A stretch of 64,000 nt of DNA from Virgibacillus proomii (GTDB lineage Bacteria > Bacillota > Bacilli > Bacillales > Amphibacillaceae), in NCBI RefSeq assembly GCF_900162615.1, contig NZ_FUFN01000010.1:2200519-2264518 (forward strand). The letters run 5' to 3'. The position numbers and the translations under genes were made by a program. Within the stretch, counting starts at the first letter, position 1, and each line of letters starts with the position of its first letter. The notes beneath the pieces are model-generated. The model had not been told where the DNA came from. It searched no databases and saw only the letters and a list, made by a program, of their open reading frames with translations. Below are positions 16,872 to 26,355 of this stretch, piece after piece.

Positions 16872-18182
16872 CTATTTCTTTCTATATTTATTTTTCTTCA
16901 ACCTTTTCTTAATTGCTTCTTTTTCTTGCTTCATTTTTTTCTTATAGCCGGGTTTTACTTTTTTAACTTTTTTTACTCGTTTCCAAGCTTCTCGATCTAC
17001 CTCTGATTTTTGGCTCGTACGTAATGAACGATGATTCCATGGCTTAGCCTCACGCCATTCCCCATTTTGAATATCCATATACGCAAAAGTTAAACCCTTT
17101 TCCTCCAACTTTTTAATAAGCGGTACATCTTCCGTTTGATAAATGCTGATGGCGGTACCTTCCATGCCAGCCCTTGCTGTCCTGCCGACACGATGAATAT
17201 AAAAATGTTCTTCTTTTGGCAGTTGGGCATTTATGACATGGCTAACACCTTTAATATCAATACCTCTGGCTGCCAAGTCCGTCGCAACAATATACTGATA
17301 GCGTAAATTTTGAATTTCTTTTAACATACGCTTTCGTTCACGAGGTGGTAAGCCGCCATGGATAAGGCCAACATTTACACCTTTTTGCTGTAAAGAGGCA
17401 GCTAATTCATTCGCTTTTTCTTTCCCGTTTGTAAAAATGATTGCTAAATATGGATGGATTGTTTTTGCAATATCTGCAATAATCGACGCTTCATCTCTAT
17501 GTTTTAAGTAGATAAGACGATGTTCCATTGTTTCCGGTGATAAATCATCTGCTACTTTAACATACAATGGATTTTCTAAATATTTTTTTAAAAAATGCTG
17601 TAAGCGTTGTGGAATGGTCGCTGAAAATACCAACAATTGAATAGATGGATGGCAACGTACTAGTAATTGATCAATTTGATTAATAAATCCTAAGTCAAGC
17701 ATAAGATCTGCTTCATCCATGACAAAACTATTAGCAGTATAAATGGATAAGGCGTTCTCTTTAACGATATCAAGAATTCGCCCAGGAGTGCCTACAATAA
17801 TATGCGGCGGCTCTTTTAGCTTCTCCATCATTTTCTGTTTATCTGTTCCACCCACTAATAACTTGGCAATCCATTTTTGTTGTTTATCAGCAAACTCAAT
17901 TATTTTTCTTACTTCATCATAAAGCTGTGTAGCCAATTCCCTAGTTGGTGCAGTAATTACTATCTGTACTTCTCGTTTGTCTTCTTGAATTCCATCAAAG
18001 AGCGGCAATAAAAAGGCATGGGTTTTTCCAGAACCAGTTCTAGATTGGCCAATCACACTTTTCCCCGCTAAAATAGCCGGGATTACTTGTTGTTGTATTT
18101 CCGTAGGTGTGCTAAAACCTAAACGGTCGATGACTTGATTGATAATAGGTGTAAACGAAAAGACCTGAAATTTTTTGTTCAT
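16872..18182 (-). CDS. cshB: DEAD-box RNA helicase CshB
   Basis: A 436-aa ATP-dependent RNA helicase. In order: Q motif (FTPIINQVIDRLGFSTPTEIQQQ), Walker A SRTGSGKT near 52, PTRELA, DEAD near 152, SAT near 186, and HRVGRTARAG near 327, then a basic tail rich in K and R that likely binds RNA. CshB acts in cold adaptation and RNA turnover. I chose the ATG preceded by AAGGAGGAC over an ATG eight codons upstream. It lies 29 bases after yqfO. In B. subtilis yqfQ and ispH lie between these two genes; they are absent here. Confidence 0.93.
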   Translation of the reverse strand: MNKKFQVFSFTPIINQVIDRLGFSTPTEIQQQVIPAILAGKSVIGQSRTGSGKTHAFLLPLFDGIQEDKREVQIVITAPTRELATQLYDEVRKIIEFADKQQKWIAKLLVGGTDKQKMMEKLKEPPHIIVGTPGRILDIVKENALSIYTANSFVMDEADLMLDLGFINQIDQLLVRCHPSIQLLVFSATIPQRLQHFLKKYLENPLYVKVADDLSPETMEHRLIYLKHRDEASIIADIAKTIHPYLAIIFTNGKEKANELAASLQQKGVNVGLIHGGLPPRERKRMLKEIQNLRYQYIVATDLAARGIDIKGVSHVINAQLPKEEHFYIHRVGRTARAGMEGTAISIYQTEDVPLIKKLEEKGLTFAYMDIQNGEWREAKPWNHRSLRTSQKSEVDREAWKRVKKVKKVKPGYKKKMKQEKEAIKKRLKKNKYRKK

Positions 18183-18211
18183 ACATGTCCTCCTTTTCCA
18201 TTTCATACAAA

Positions 18212-19327
18212 CTAAATAAATTGAAATGGATCTGTATTCGTAGTTGAAGTGATAATTTTTATGTCTGTATTTTTAAGTTCTACGTCCAAATACTTTTTAA
18301 CCAATGTTTTCATGACTTTTTCAGCATAATGTCCAACATCGATTACCGCTAAACCAGTCTCCTGTGCATCTTGAGCATAATGAAAGGACATATCACCTGT
18401 TATATAAACATCAGCACCGTTTTGCTTTGCTTGATGGATGTATTTTTCCCCACTCCCGCCAATAACTGCTACTGTACGGACTTGCTTGTCCAGATTACCT
18501 GTAACCCTTAAATCGGGTATTTGTAAAACTGATTTTATATGCTCGCAAAAATCCTCTAAACTTAAGCTTTGATCCAACTTACCAATTCTCCCCAATCCGA
18601 AAGTTTTTCCTTTGTTTTTTAGCGGAAAGATATCATACGCCGGCTCTTCATAAGGATGTGCTTGTAACAATGCATGTAAAGCTGTTCTCAACTTGCTCTC
18701 CTGAATAATGGATTCCAGCTTTACCTCATCTACTTTTTCGAGCTGGTTAATACTTCCGATAAATGGGTTTGTGCCTTCTAAAGGCTTAAAAGTCCCTTGA
18801 CCCTGTGTTTGAAACGTACAATGACTGTAATTTCCAATATGTCCAGCACCTGCTTCACTGATTGCATCTCTAACCTGCTCTACATGAGTGAGTGGTATAT
18901 AAGCGACTAGCTTTAACAGCTGTTCCGTTCGAATATCAACAAGTGGCTTTACTTGCCGAACTCCAATATGATTACATATTGCATCGTTGACCCCATTTTC
19001 GGCTATATCTAAGTTCGTATGAGAAGCATAAACAGTAATATCATGATGTAATAATTTTTGAATTATTCTCCCCTTTGATGTGTCTGTGTTAATTTGACGC
19101 ACTGATTTAAATAATAACGGATGATGAGCTATAATCATATCAACTTGTTTTTCAATTGCCTCATCAACAACAGCTTCCAATACATCCAATGTAACCATTA
19201 TGGTGCGTACTGGCTTGTTATAACTTCCCACTTGTAAGCCGACCGGATCCCAATCATAGGCAAGCTCTTTTGGTGCTAATTGTTCCATGAGACCAAAAAT
19301 ATGTCCTGTTGTTCGTTCACGATTCAT
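18212..19327 (-). CDS. yqfO: Nif3-family dinuclear-metal protein YqfO
   Basis: A 371-aa Nif3/YqfO protein. The metal-binding motifs are present: DMIIAHHPLLF near 60-70, SHTNLD near 101-106 and a C-terminal GHYAEK with a preceding GDMSFH. The central part (about 135-230) carries the PII-like insertion typical of the long YqfO form. The biochemical role is uncertain; proposed links are to tRNA or GTP-cyclohydrolase metabolism. It overlaps trmK by four bases, indicating translational coupling. Confidence 0.9.
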   Translation of the reverse strand: MNRERTTGHIFGLMEQLAPKELAYDWDPVGLQVGSYNKPVRTIMVTLDVLEAVVDEAIEKQVDMIIAHHPLLFKSVRQINTDTSKGRIIQKLLHHDITVYASHTNLDIAENGVNDAICNHIGVRQVKPLVDIRTEQLLKLVAYIPLTHVEQVRDAISEAGAGHIGNYSHCTFQTQGQGTFKPLEGTNPFIGSINQLEKVDEVKLESIIQESKLRTALHALLQAHPYEEPAYDIFPLKNKGKTFGLGRIGKLDQSLSLEDFCEHIKSVLQIPDLRVTGNLDKQVRTVAVIGGSGEKYIHQAKQNGADVYITGDMSFHYAQDAQETGLAVIDVGHYAEKVMKTLVKKYLDVELKNTDIKIITSTTNTDPFQFI

Positions 19328-20025
19328 AATTTAATAACCTCCTTTATCCATTCCCATTCCTGAGTTAATTGGTTCAGTTTTTTCGTATCTATTTCTTTTG
19401 CACGTTTGATTTGTTGAATCACATACTCCAGCTTTGCAGCCTCTTGCCTCCACTTTTTATAAAAAGCAGTCGGCTTTGTTTGTAATAATATTGGACCAAA
19501 TAGCAATACTCGTTCATCTAATTGCTGTTCTATTTGTTGGGTAAAACGCACTGCATGGATGATTTCATAAAAATGACCATTCTCCTCCATTATATCCTCA
19601 TCCGTAATCATAAATCCATGCTGATACAACCAGATACGCACAGCTTTTGCTTCAACATTAGGTTGTACAATAATTTGCTTCGTTTCTTTTAATTTTTCCT
19701 TCCCATCATCCAAAATCTTTCGTATCAATGATCCCCCCATTCCAGCAATAACAATTTGTTTTACTTCGTTTGCCTGAACGACTTCAAGACCATCGCCTAG
19801 CCGCACATCAATTCGATCAGTCAGTGAGAAAGCTTGTACCGTCTCTAGCGCCTTTTGATACGGTCCCTCGTTTACTTCTCCGGCAATTGCCGAGGCTGTT
19901 AAATCATTTTGGCAAACATAACAAGGTAAATAAGCATGATCAGAGCCGATGTCAGCAAATTTGGCTCCTTTCGGCAGGAATGAAGCAACCCGTTGCAATC
20001 GTTTTGATATTTTCATTTTCACCAT
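19324..20025 (-). CDS. trmK: tRNA (adenine22-N1)-methyltransferase
   Basis: A 233-aa class I SAM methyltransferase. The N-terminal SAM site is ADIGSDHAYLPCYV (near 24-37), followed by QIVIAGMGGSLIRKIL near 92-107 and a C-terminal helical coiled region (about 165-230). It methylates A22 in the tRNA D-arm. Start is ambiguous: ATG, GTG and a second ATG lie within four codons; GGGAG is 7 bases before the GTG. Overlaps yqfO by four bases. Confidence 0.9.
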   Translation of the reverse strand: MVKMKISKRLQRVASFLPKGAKFADIGSDHAYLPCYVCQNDLTASAIAGEVNEGPYQKALETVQAFSLTDRIDVRLGDGLEVVQANEVKQIVIAGMGGSLIRKILDDGKEKLKETKQIIVQPNVEAKAVRIWLYQHGFMITDEDIMEENGHFYEIIHAVRFTQQIEQQLDERVLLFGPILLQTKPTAFYKKWRQEAAKLEYVIQQIKRAKEIDTKKLNQLTQEWEWIKEVIKL

Positions 20026-20059
20026 AAAACTCCCACTTCTTTCTAGTTACCATAATAAC

Positions 20060-20310
20060 GTGAAATTTCATTCAAGGAGAGCATTTTTCCTTGATATGGA
20101 ACACGGAGACATACTTGTAAAAAACGCGGTGTATTGCTGTTATAGATCCTCTGTCCTTTAAAAAAGAAAACCGCTTTTTCCGGTGCGATGCATCGCTTCC
20201 GCAGCTTCTCTTGTCCCTTGAAAAATCGCGATGCGCCGCTGCCGTAACTTTCCTTGTCCTGTTGACTCAAATGAATCGGTATTTAGATGCCACTATCTTT
20301 TACTTACCAC
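20060..20310 (+). repeat. family B repeat B8 (long form)
   Basis: GTGAAATTTCATTC left end after an ATAA-containing flank, a TCAAGG/CCTTGA hairpin, then three cassette units with GCGATG-type palindromes near 20120, 20187 and 20228, and an AATGAATCGGTATTTAGATGCC block. The right stem is eroded. Confidence 0.65.
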
Positions 20311-20457
20311 TTAGTATTACTACAGTACTACTTTAATTGTAGTAAACGAACTCTGTTCATTATTCTAAGACCTAAGAAATTAGCCTTGGCTACTATGATA
20401 TTAGGTATATTCTCCTTTATGTGTAGTCAAACATAAAATCCTTAACTATTGAAAAAG

Positions 20458-20489
20458 AAAAGCTTTCTGTTATAAAGCAGAAAGCTTTT
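20458..20489 (-). terminator. terminator of cccA
   Basis: Perfect 12-bp stem (20458-20469 with 20478-20489), T-rich on the minus strand, about 20 bases past the cccA stop codon. Confidence 0.85.
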
Positions 20490-20510
20490 ACGTTGTCTTA
20501 TTTTCTAATC

Positions 20511-20888
20511 TTACTTTTTCTCCGCCAACCACTCTGCTAAAACTTCAGCTTCGGCTTCTGTGGCTAATCCAGGAGGCATTTGCCCCTTACCATTAATAAT
20601 TATATTTTGAACTTCATCTTTTGATAATTTACTGCCTACCTGGGTTAAGTCTGGCCCCGCTCCCCCTGATAAGTCAGCACCATGACAACTGGAACAGTTT
20701 GATTCATAAATGGCTTCAGGATCGTCAGAAGTTTCCCCTTCTTGACTCTTCTCTGTTTGTTCCCCGCCGCCTTCCTCGGCTTTTTTAATATCCTCTCGTT
20801 GATTTAAGCCTACGAATGATATTACAATAACAGCAAGTATCCCTAAAATAGCAATTAATGCATAAGGGACAACAGGGTTCCTTTTCAT
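20511..20888 (-). CDS. cccA: membrane-anchored cytochrome c-550
   Basis: A 125-aa electron carrier. One N-terminal membrane helix (about 8-27), a Gly/Glu-rich flexible linker (about 36-56) and a class I cytochrome c domain with the heme site CSSCH at residues 65-69 and the Met ligand in GQMPPG near 102. The heme domain faces outside the membrane and passes electrons to cytochrome oxidase. B. subtilis cccA also lies near sigA and trmK. Confidence 0.93.
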   Translation of the reverse strand: MKRNPVVPYALIAILGILAVIVISFVGLNQREDIKKAEEGGGEQTEKSQEGETSDDPEAIYESNCSSCHGADLSGGAGPDLTQVGSKLSKDEVQNIIINGKGQMPPGLATEAEAEVLAEWLAEKK

Positions 20889-20927
20889 TGCCTTTCCTCC
20901 TTATGTATCCCCATTTGATATTAGATG

Positions 20928-21276
20928 TTGTTCAAAAAGCTCATTCATATAAACGAGGTGATGCTTATAAGAAAATGCTCAAAAGGTCCGATAAAGTGAA
21001 ACTTCATTTCTTGGAATGCCTTTCCCAAGAAATGTTAGCTGAACGAATCGGGCATTTAGGTGCCGTTCTCTCCCACTTAGATCCTTTTGTATCAACTCAA
21101 GATATTGAAGCGGGAGTCTTACGGCACCTTACATGCGGGATAAAAATGATGCTACGAATTTCAAAGCTGGTTTGCTACTATAAGCTCGTGCTCCTAACCG
21201 TGTACAATCGTTACTCGAAACCGTACCCCCGCATCAAACTTAGCAGAACCTTTTTCCCTCTTTTTTGAACGTGCTT
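20928..21276 (+). repeat. family C repeat C1 with B9 nested inside
   Basis: Ends are a TTCAAAAAG/CTTTTTTGAAC inverted pair (20931 and 21260-21269). The body after B9 (AAAGCTGGTTTGCT..) resembles C3 at 48379. Family B copy B9 lies in its left half. Confidence 0.6.
20996..21139 (+). repeat. family B structured repeat B9 (short form)
   Basis: 144 bp flanked by ATAAA (20991-20995) and ATAAA (21140-21144). The first hairpin is CATTTCTTGG/CCAAGAAATG, a third sequence version that is still fully paired. The long stem is GGTGCCGT/ACGGCACC with an inner CTCCCACTT/GAAGCGGGAG extension. Confidence 0.85.
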
Positions 21277-21425
21277 AATAAACGTTTCATTATAAAAGTT
21301 CACATTCTTATACAGCAAACCCTCTATGATGTCATTTAACCATCTTTTTGAACAAACATACTCTAAAAGACTATATTCATTTTACTTGAAAAATACTTTT
21401 CTTTAAAGTGTTTCGCTATGAATTT

Positions 21426-21980
21426 TTATAAAACGGTGTATATAAGCAAGAATAATAGAGATGTTATCCCGATTATGACTAAATAGTGCACGTGCTTATA
21501 AAGACCGTATAAAACCCAACATACAAAATGAATCGAAATGATCCAAAAGCTAAAACTTTCATGCAAATAGTATTTAGATAGGTGTACCGAGATGAATAAT
21601 GCTAACAAGAAACTTGTCATTAGTGGCCAATGGTAATAACTTTTGTACTGTCTTCTCCGATGTTTTAGCGTATAATACATCCACACGGAGTACCCGAGAA
21701 AAAGAATTAAAATAGTTAGTTGCAAAATTATCTGAAATTGCGTACAATAAATAATAAGGAATGAAAACGGTATCAATACTGATAAAAGAAATAGTTGGAT
21801 AAACATAACGACTTTTTGTTTATATGTCAATTTTTGCTGAAAACCGTCACCTTTTGAATATAAAGCAAGTAAAAAATCGCAATATTCAGGTGGTAAAAGT
21901 TTATGTTCTTTCCAAAATAAGATTTCTTCAATGACTAGTTGCTTACGTTGGTCAATTATCGTTACCTCCATTTCAAACAT
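21426..21980 (-). CDS. integral membrane protein of unknown function downstream of sigA
   Basis: About 184 aa. A short soluble start with an EEILFWKEHKLLPPEYCDFLLALY block is followed by five or six membrane helices (from about residue 60 to the end). I do not recognise the family. It lies 51 bases past the sigA stop codon and may share its transcript. The start is unclear: no ribosome-binding site precedes the ATG used here or the in-frame TTG and ATG beside it, whereas a perfect GGAGGT (21964-21969) lies 7 bases before an in-frame ATT at 21956, which would start the protein next to the conserved block. Confidence 0.65.
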   Translation of the reverse strand: MFEMEVTIIDQRKQLVIEEILFWKEHKLLPPEYCDFLLALYSKGDGFQQKLTYKQKVVMFIQLFLLSVLIPFSFLIIYCTQFQIILQLTILILFLGYSVWMYYTLKHRRRQYKSYYHWPLMTSFLLALFISVHLSKYYLHESFSFWIISIHFVCWVLYGLYKHVHYLVIIGITSLLFLLIYTVL

Positions 21981-22031
21981 AAAATGGGAAAGGTCATTGG
22001 ACAAACATAAAGTTGTCCAATGACAGGTTAA

Positions 22032-23156
22032 TTACTGATCTAAGAAGTCTTTTAGTCGTTTACTTCTGCTTGGATGTCTTAGTTTACGCAATGCCTTTGC
22101 TTCAATTTGACGAATTCTTTCTCTCGTTACACCAAACACTTTACCAACTTCTTCTAGCGTTCTTGTGCGCCCGTCGTCTAGACCAAAGCGAAGTCTCAAC
22201 ACATTTTCTTCTCTGTCTGTAAGTGTATCTAATACATCTTCAAGTTGTTCTTTTAGTAGCTCATATGCAGCATGATCAGATGGAGAAACTGCTTCCTGAT
22301 CTTCAATAAAGTCACCTAAATGTGAATCATCTTCTTCACCGATTGGAGTTTCAAGTGAGACAGGTTCTTGAGCAATTTTTAAGATGTCTCGTACTTTCTC
22401 TGGAGAAAGATCCATTTCCTCTCCAATTTCTTCAGGTGTCGGCTCTCTCCCCAGATCCTGCAATAACTGTCTTTGCACACGAATTAATTTATTAATGGTT
22501 TCTACCATATGCACAGGTATCCGAATGGTTCTTGCTTGGTCGGCAATTGCCCTCGTAATTGCTTGTCTGATCCACCAAGTTGCATAGGTACTAAATTTAA
22601 AACCCTTACGGTGATCAAATTTTTCAACTGCTTTGATCAATCCCATGTTACCTTCTTGGATTAAATCTAAAAACAGCATTCCTCGACCAACATAACGTTT
22701 TGCAATACTGACTACTAAGCGCAAGTTTGCTTCTGCAAGACGACGTTTTGCTTCTTCATCACCTTGCTCTATTCTTGTAGCTAATTCTATTTCCTCTTCA
22801 GCGGACAATAAGTCGACACGACCAATTTCCTTCAAATACATACGAACAGGATCGTTTATTTTAATACCTAGTGGTACACTGAGATCATTTAAATTAAACT
22901 CTTCTTCTTTTTCAATTTCTTTCATGCTGGGATCTTCTTCCGATTCACCTATAACTTCAATTCCTTGATCTCCTAGGTACTCATAAAATTCATCCATATG
23001 ATCTGATTCAATGGTAAAGTTAGATAAGCGATCAGCAATTTCTTCATACGCTAAAGTGCCACGCTTTTTTCCCATTTCCACCAAGCGATCTTTCGCTTGA
23101 TCTAGGGTTAATTCATGTTCGTTTTCTTTCGTTTGTGAAGGCTTGTTATCGGCCAT
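22032..23156 (-). CDS. sigA: RNA polymerase primary sigma factor SigA (RpoD)
   Basis: A 374-aa vegetative sigma factor. Region 1.1 at about 15-75, region 1.2 with DPVRMYLKEIG near 105, region 2 with the RLVVSIAKRYVGRGM and KFSTYATWWIRQAI blocks (-10 recognition and melting), region 3 with RIPVHMVETINKL, and region 4 with the helix-turn-helix TLEEVGKVFGVTRERIRQIEAKALRKLRHP near the end. Size equals that of B. subtilis SigA. It is 31 bases behind dnaG, the conserved macromolecular-synthesis pairing. Confidence 0.97.
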   Translation of the reverse strand: MADNKPSQTKENEHELTLDQAKDRLVEMGKKRGTLAYEEIADRLSNFTIESDHMDEFYEYLGDQGIEVIGESEEDPSMKEIEKEEEFNLNDLSVPLGIKINDPVRMYLKEIGRVDLLSAEEEIELATRIEQGDEEAKRRLAEANLRLVVSIAKRYVGRGMLFLDLIQEGNMGLIKAVEKFDHRKGFKFSTYATWWIRQAITRAIADQARTIRIPVHMVETINKLIRVQRQLLQDLGREPTPEEIGEEMDLSPEKVRDILKIAQEPVSLETPIGEEDDSHLGDFIEDQEAVSPSDHAAYELLKEQLEDVLDTLTDREENVLRLRFGLDDGRTRTLEEVGKVFGVTRERIRQIEAKALRKLRHPSRSKRLKDFLDQ

Positions 23157-23187
23157 GAGTCCCCCTCCTTCCAGACTACACCAAATA

Positions 23188-25005
23188 TTAATTCATATTT
23201 TTTAATTGCTTTTTTATCTCAATAATTTGCATGGCAATTTGTGCTGCTTTTATTGGATCGTTTTGTTGCTCTGCTAATTTCTGCTGTTCCTTTAATGATT
23301 TAATTGTCACCTTATCTGTTTGATTTGCTATGATCATATGAATATAATCATCCAATTGTTTATCACTTATATCCTCCTGCAACGGCAACATTGCAATTTC
23401 TGTAATTATCTTTTGCAAACCAGGTTCAGTGATTCGTCCTAGGAATAAACTAACATCTGGATCATTTCCTTCTTCATAAAATGCATATAAATGAGTAACA
23501 ATAATTTTATGAGCGTCTAACTGAAAGCCTGCTCCAATTTTATCTTGCACCCTTTCAGCTATTCGTATATCTTGTAACATATAAGCAAGTAAATAACGTT
23601 CTGCATTATGAGAGGCTGGTAATAATTGGGAATTTCTAGCATTCCATAGTTTACTACTAGTATATCTGTTCTTTTGTTGATTATCCTTATTTAATCCAAA
23701 CTTTTCCCGATAACCGAAAATTTCATCTTGTAATGCAGCTATAGAAATATTGAATTCATTACTTAATTCCTTTATATAGTATTCCCGTTCTAACGGGCTG
23801 TCAATCTTCGCCAGCTGTTTTAATACTGCTTCCATATAGTCTATGCGATCTCCTTCATGATTTAAATTATAATCTTTCTTCAAAAATCGCATATAAAAAC
23901 TCATAAACGTATCACTAGCTTTGATTACATCTTTTTCAAAGGCTTCTCCTCCATACGTATGAATATAACTATCTGGATCCATATCAGGATCAAGGTGGGC
24001 AATTTTTACTTCACACCCTGATTGCTGTAATAACACAGCAGCTTTATAAGCAGCATCAAGACCAGCTCGATCACCATCATAACAAATAACCACGATATTA
24101 ACATACCGCTTTAGTAATTTTGCTTGAAAATCAGTCAATGCAGTTCCTAAAGTAGCAATTACATTACGAATCCCGGCCTGGTATGCTGCGATAACATCCA
24201 TTTGCCCCTCAAGTAATATAGCTTCATTTTGTTTGCGAATATGTCTTTTGGCTAAATCAAAATTGTATAGCAGCTTGCCTTTGTGGAAAAGTTCACTTTC
24301 GGGACTGTTGATATATTTCGGCTTATGATCACCAATAGCTCGTCCACCAAAAGCGACTGTCTTTCCTAAATGATTACGAATAGGGAAAATAACTCTGCCC
24401 AGAAAACGATCTGTTGCTTTTCCAGAGTCAGTAACACGAAGTAACCCAGCTTTTACTAATAATTGTTGATGGTATCCTTTTTTTTCGAGGAATTCAGCAG
24501 TAAATTGTGCCACATTTGGACTAAATCCAAGTTGGAAAGCATCAATAGTTGTATCATTAATCCCTCTTTCTTTTAAATAGGTATACCCTTCTTTACCATC
24601 TTTTGTATAACGTAATAAGTGATGGTAAAGTTTTGTTAACCACTCATGTGCAGATAACATATCTTGACTTTCCTGAGAAAGAGAGCTTTCCTTTTTTAGC
24701 TGGAGATTATCTGGTAATGGAATCCCACTACGATCTGCCAGAAATTGTAATGCTTCATAAAACGAAAAATTCTCTATCTCCATTAAAAACGTAATTACAT
24801 TGCCTCCTTTACCACAACCAAAACAATGAAAAATTTGCTTGTCTTTGGTTACGGAAAATGATGGTGTTTTTTCACCATGAAAGGGGCATAATCCAAAATA
24901 GTTTCTTCCCTGCTTTTTTAATTGAACATAATCTCCTACAACATCTACAATATCATTTGCTTTACGAATTGCTTCGATTACTTCTTCAGGAATTTGGTTA
25001 GACAT
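23188..25005 (-). CDS. dnaG: DNA primase
   Basis: A 605-aa enzyme that makes RNA primers at the replication fork. An N-terminal zinc ribbon has ligands C40, H43, C61 and C64 (CPFH..CFGC). The catalytic TOPRIM core follows, with LLEGQMDVIAAYQAG near residue 260 and VICYDGDRAG near 305. The C-terminal about 150 residues form the DnaB-interaction domain. It forms an operon with sigA. The 1.35-kb gap upstream has no gene; B. subtilis has yqxD and antE around this point. Confidence 0.96.
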   Translation of the reverse strand: MSNQIPEEVIEAIRKANDIVDVVGDYVQLKKQGRNYFGLCPFHGEKTPSFSVTKDKQIFHCFGCGKGGNVITFLMEIENFSFYEALQFLADRSGIPLPDNLQLKKESSLSQESQDMLSAHEWLTKLYHHLLRYTKDGKEGYTYLKERGINDTTIDAFQLGFSPNVAQFTAEFLEKKGYHQQLLVKAGLLRVTDSGKATDRFLGRVIFPIRNHLGKTVAFGGRAIGDHKPKYINSPESELFHKGKLLYNFDLAKRHIRKQNEAILLEGQMDVIAAYQAGIRNVIATLGTALTDFQAKLLKRYVNIVVICYDGDRAGLDAAYKAAVLLQQSGCEVKIAHLDPDMDPDSYIHTYGGEAFEKDVIKASDTFMSFYMRFLKKDYNLNHEGDRIDYMEAVLKQLAKIDSPLEREYYIKELSNEFNISIAALQDEIFGYREKFGLNKDNQQKNRYTSSKLWNARNSQLLPASHNAERYLLAYMLQDIRIAERVQDKIGAGFQLDAHKIIVTHLYAFYEEGNDPDVSLFLGRITEPGLQKIITEIAMLPLQEDISDKQLDDYIHMIIANQTDKVTIKSLKEQQKLAEQQNDPIKAAQIAMQIIEIKKQLKNMN

Positions 25006-25151
25006 AAAATATCACCATGGTATTTAATATTCGCCTTTCATAAAAAAAACCCTTTATTTTTCGACAATATTTTTTCTTGTCTCGAAAAAAATACCTTCTC
25101 TATATGTTAAATAACTTAGCTGAAGGATCGGCTTTTTCACATGCATATTTT

Positions 25152-25432
25152 AGAGGTTATTCAAAAAGTTCGCTAAAAAATTCATCGTACGTTTGAATGA
25201 ATAAAATTTTAGGGCTGAAGTAAGACGACTCGAATGAAGATTAATCTGGCATGTGGGATGCTATAAACTCTATCACCCTTAATGGTTTTCTTAATGGTTT
25301 TTCAACTAGAGTTATCAGCATTTAAATGCCCAATTGGAGTCGGCCGACACGACAATAAAAACGTTGATAGCGACAGATGCGTTTTTTCAAAAGTGATCTT
25401 AGCCGCTCTCCGTCTATTTGCTCTCTTTTTGA
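25152..25432 (+). repeat. family C repeat C2
   Basis: Begins TTATTCAAAAAG and ends CTTTTTGAAC, the inverted terminal pair shared with C1 and C3. About 280 bp with no ORF. It contains an ATTCATCG block also seen in C3. Confidence 0.6.
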
Positions 25433-25769
25433 ACACACACTATATTTATTACATGTAATAAATATTTAGTTACATGAATCAGTTCCTGAAGCAGCGAACT
25501 TTTTAGAGTCACGCTATATTACATACTTCTACATCTTTTCTAAAAAGTCCTGCTTTTAAAGATAAGTTTATTTCATAAGTCCCGTTTCTAAAGTCCTGAG
25601 AATAAAAGGAAATACCTATTGCCCATGCGAGTTAGTTTAATGAGTAGTAAAATCTACTGCTCAAATTGATGTTATCTGATTGATTAAAAGCAGCTGAATG
25701 TGCTTGCAATAATTGAAAAATGTAAAAGAACTATTTAAAATTCCTGCTTTATCTCATCACTCCACATTA
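25433..25769. other. non-coding gap in the dnaG-ppsR interval
   Basis: AT-rich sequence between repeats C2 and D3. No gene, RNA or known repeat recognised. Confidence 0.5.
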
Positions 25770-26043
25770 GATAAACTTGGCTTATCGCCAGTCTTTAGCG
25801 AAAGCTATCGTTTTTCTTATACGATAAAGTGAAACTTCATTTAGTAGGAGTTTTCTTCCCTCTCCTACTGAATGTTAGTACCACAAGAACCTAAAGGCCC
25901 TTGAACCAATCGGGCATTTAGGTGCCGTTTTCTCCCACTTAGACTCTTTGTATCAACTCAGGTCTTGAAGCAGGAGTCTTACGGCACCTTACATGAGGGA
26001 TAAACCCTTAAAATTTTATACTTTCTTATAGTATAAAAAGATA
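25770..26043 (+). repeat. family D repeat D3, interrupted by B10
   Basis: Left half 25770-25823 (AAACTTGGCTTATCGCCAG, GCGAAAGCTATCGTTTTTC) and right half 26005-26043 (TTTTATACTTTC..GTATAAAA) flank family B copy B10. The same halves are contiguous in D2 and D4. Confidence 0.72.
25829..25999 (+). repeat. family B structured repeat B10 inside D3
   Basis: 171 bp flanked by ATAAA (25824-25828) and ATAAA (26000-26004). The first hairpin is a 13-bp stem with CTCCTACTGAATG on its right arm. It has the CCTAAAGGCC..GGGCATTTAGG hairpin and a complete GGTGCCGT/ACGGCACC long stem. Confidence 0.85.
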
Positions 26044-26305
26044 TTATTTTTAAAATATATGGGGTAAGGTTAAATACCTTATTTGACTGACTTCTTAAAA
26101 AACTCTACATTTGTACAGTCCAAAAAAACATTATAGTATACTTCGAAAAAAAATGCTATTCAAATGCTCTTAAGATTTCATTATTACCAATAGTTTAGTT
26201 TCCTAATCATAATTTTAATGATCTTCTCTTTTAGCTATTAAAGTTAAAACATACATCATCTTTAGCAACTGATGATTCGTGTTTAAACATCGATAATCTA
26301 TAAGG
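26044..26305. other. non-coding gap downstream of ppsR
   Basis: AT-rich sequence with no recognised feature before the ppsR terminator. Confidence 0.45.
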
Positions 26306-26307
26306 TC

Positions 26308-26338
26308 AAAAAACATTCTATGAAGATAGAATGTTTTT
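26308..26338 (-). terminator. terminator of the glyQS-ccpN-ppsR operon
   Basis: Perfect AAAAACATTCTAT/ATAGAATGTTTTT stem with a 4-nt loop, about 20 bases past the ppsR stop codon. Confidence 0.88.
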
Positions 26339-26355
26339 GAAGCTATAATGTATGT

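Noticed and set aside
20858..21268. 136-aa plus-strand frame
   Set aside because: It runs through repeats C1 and B9; the longest spurious frame of the window.
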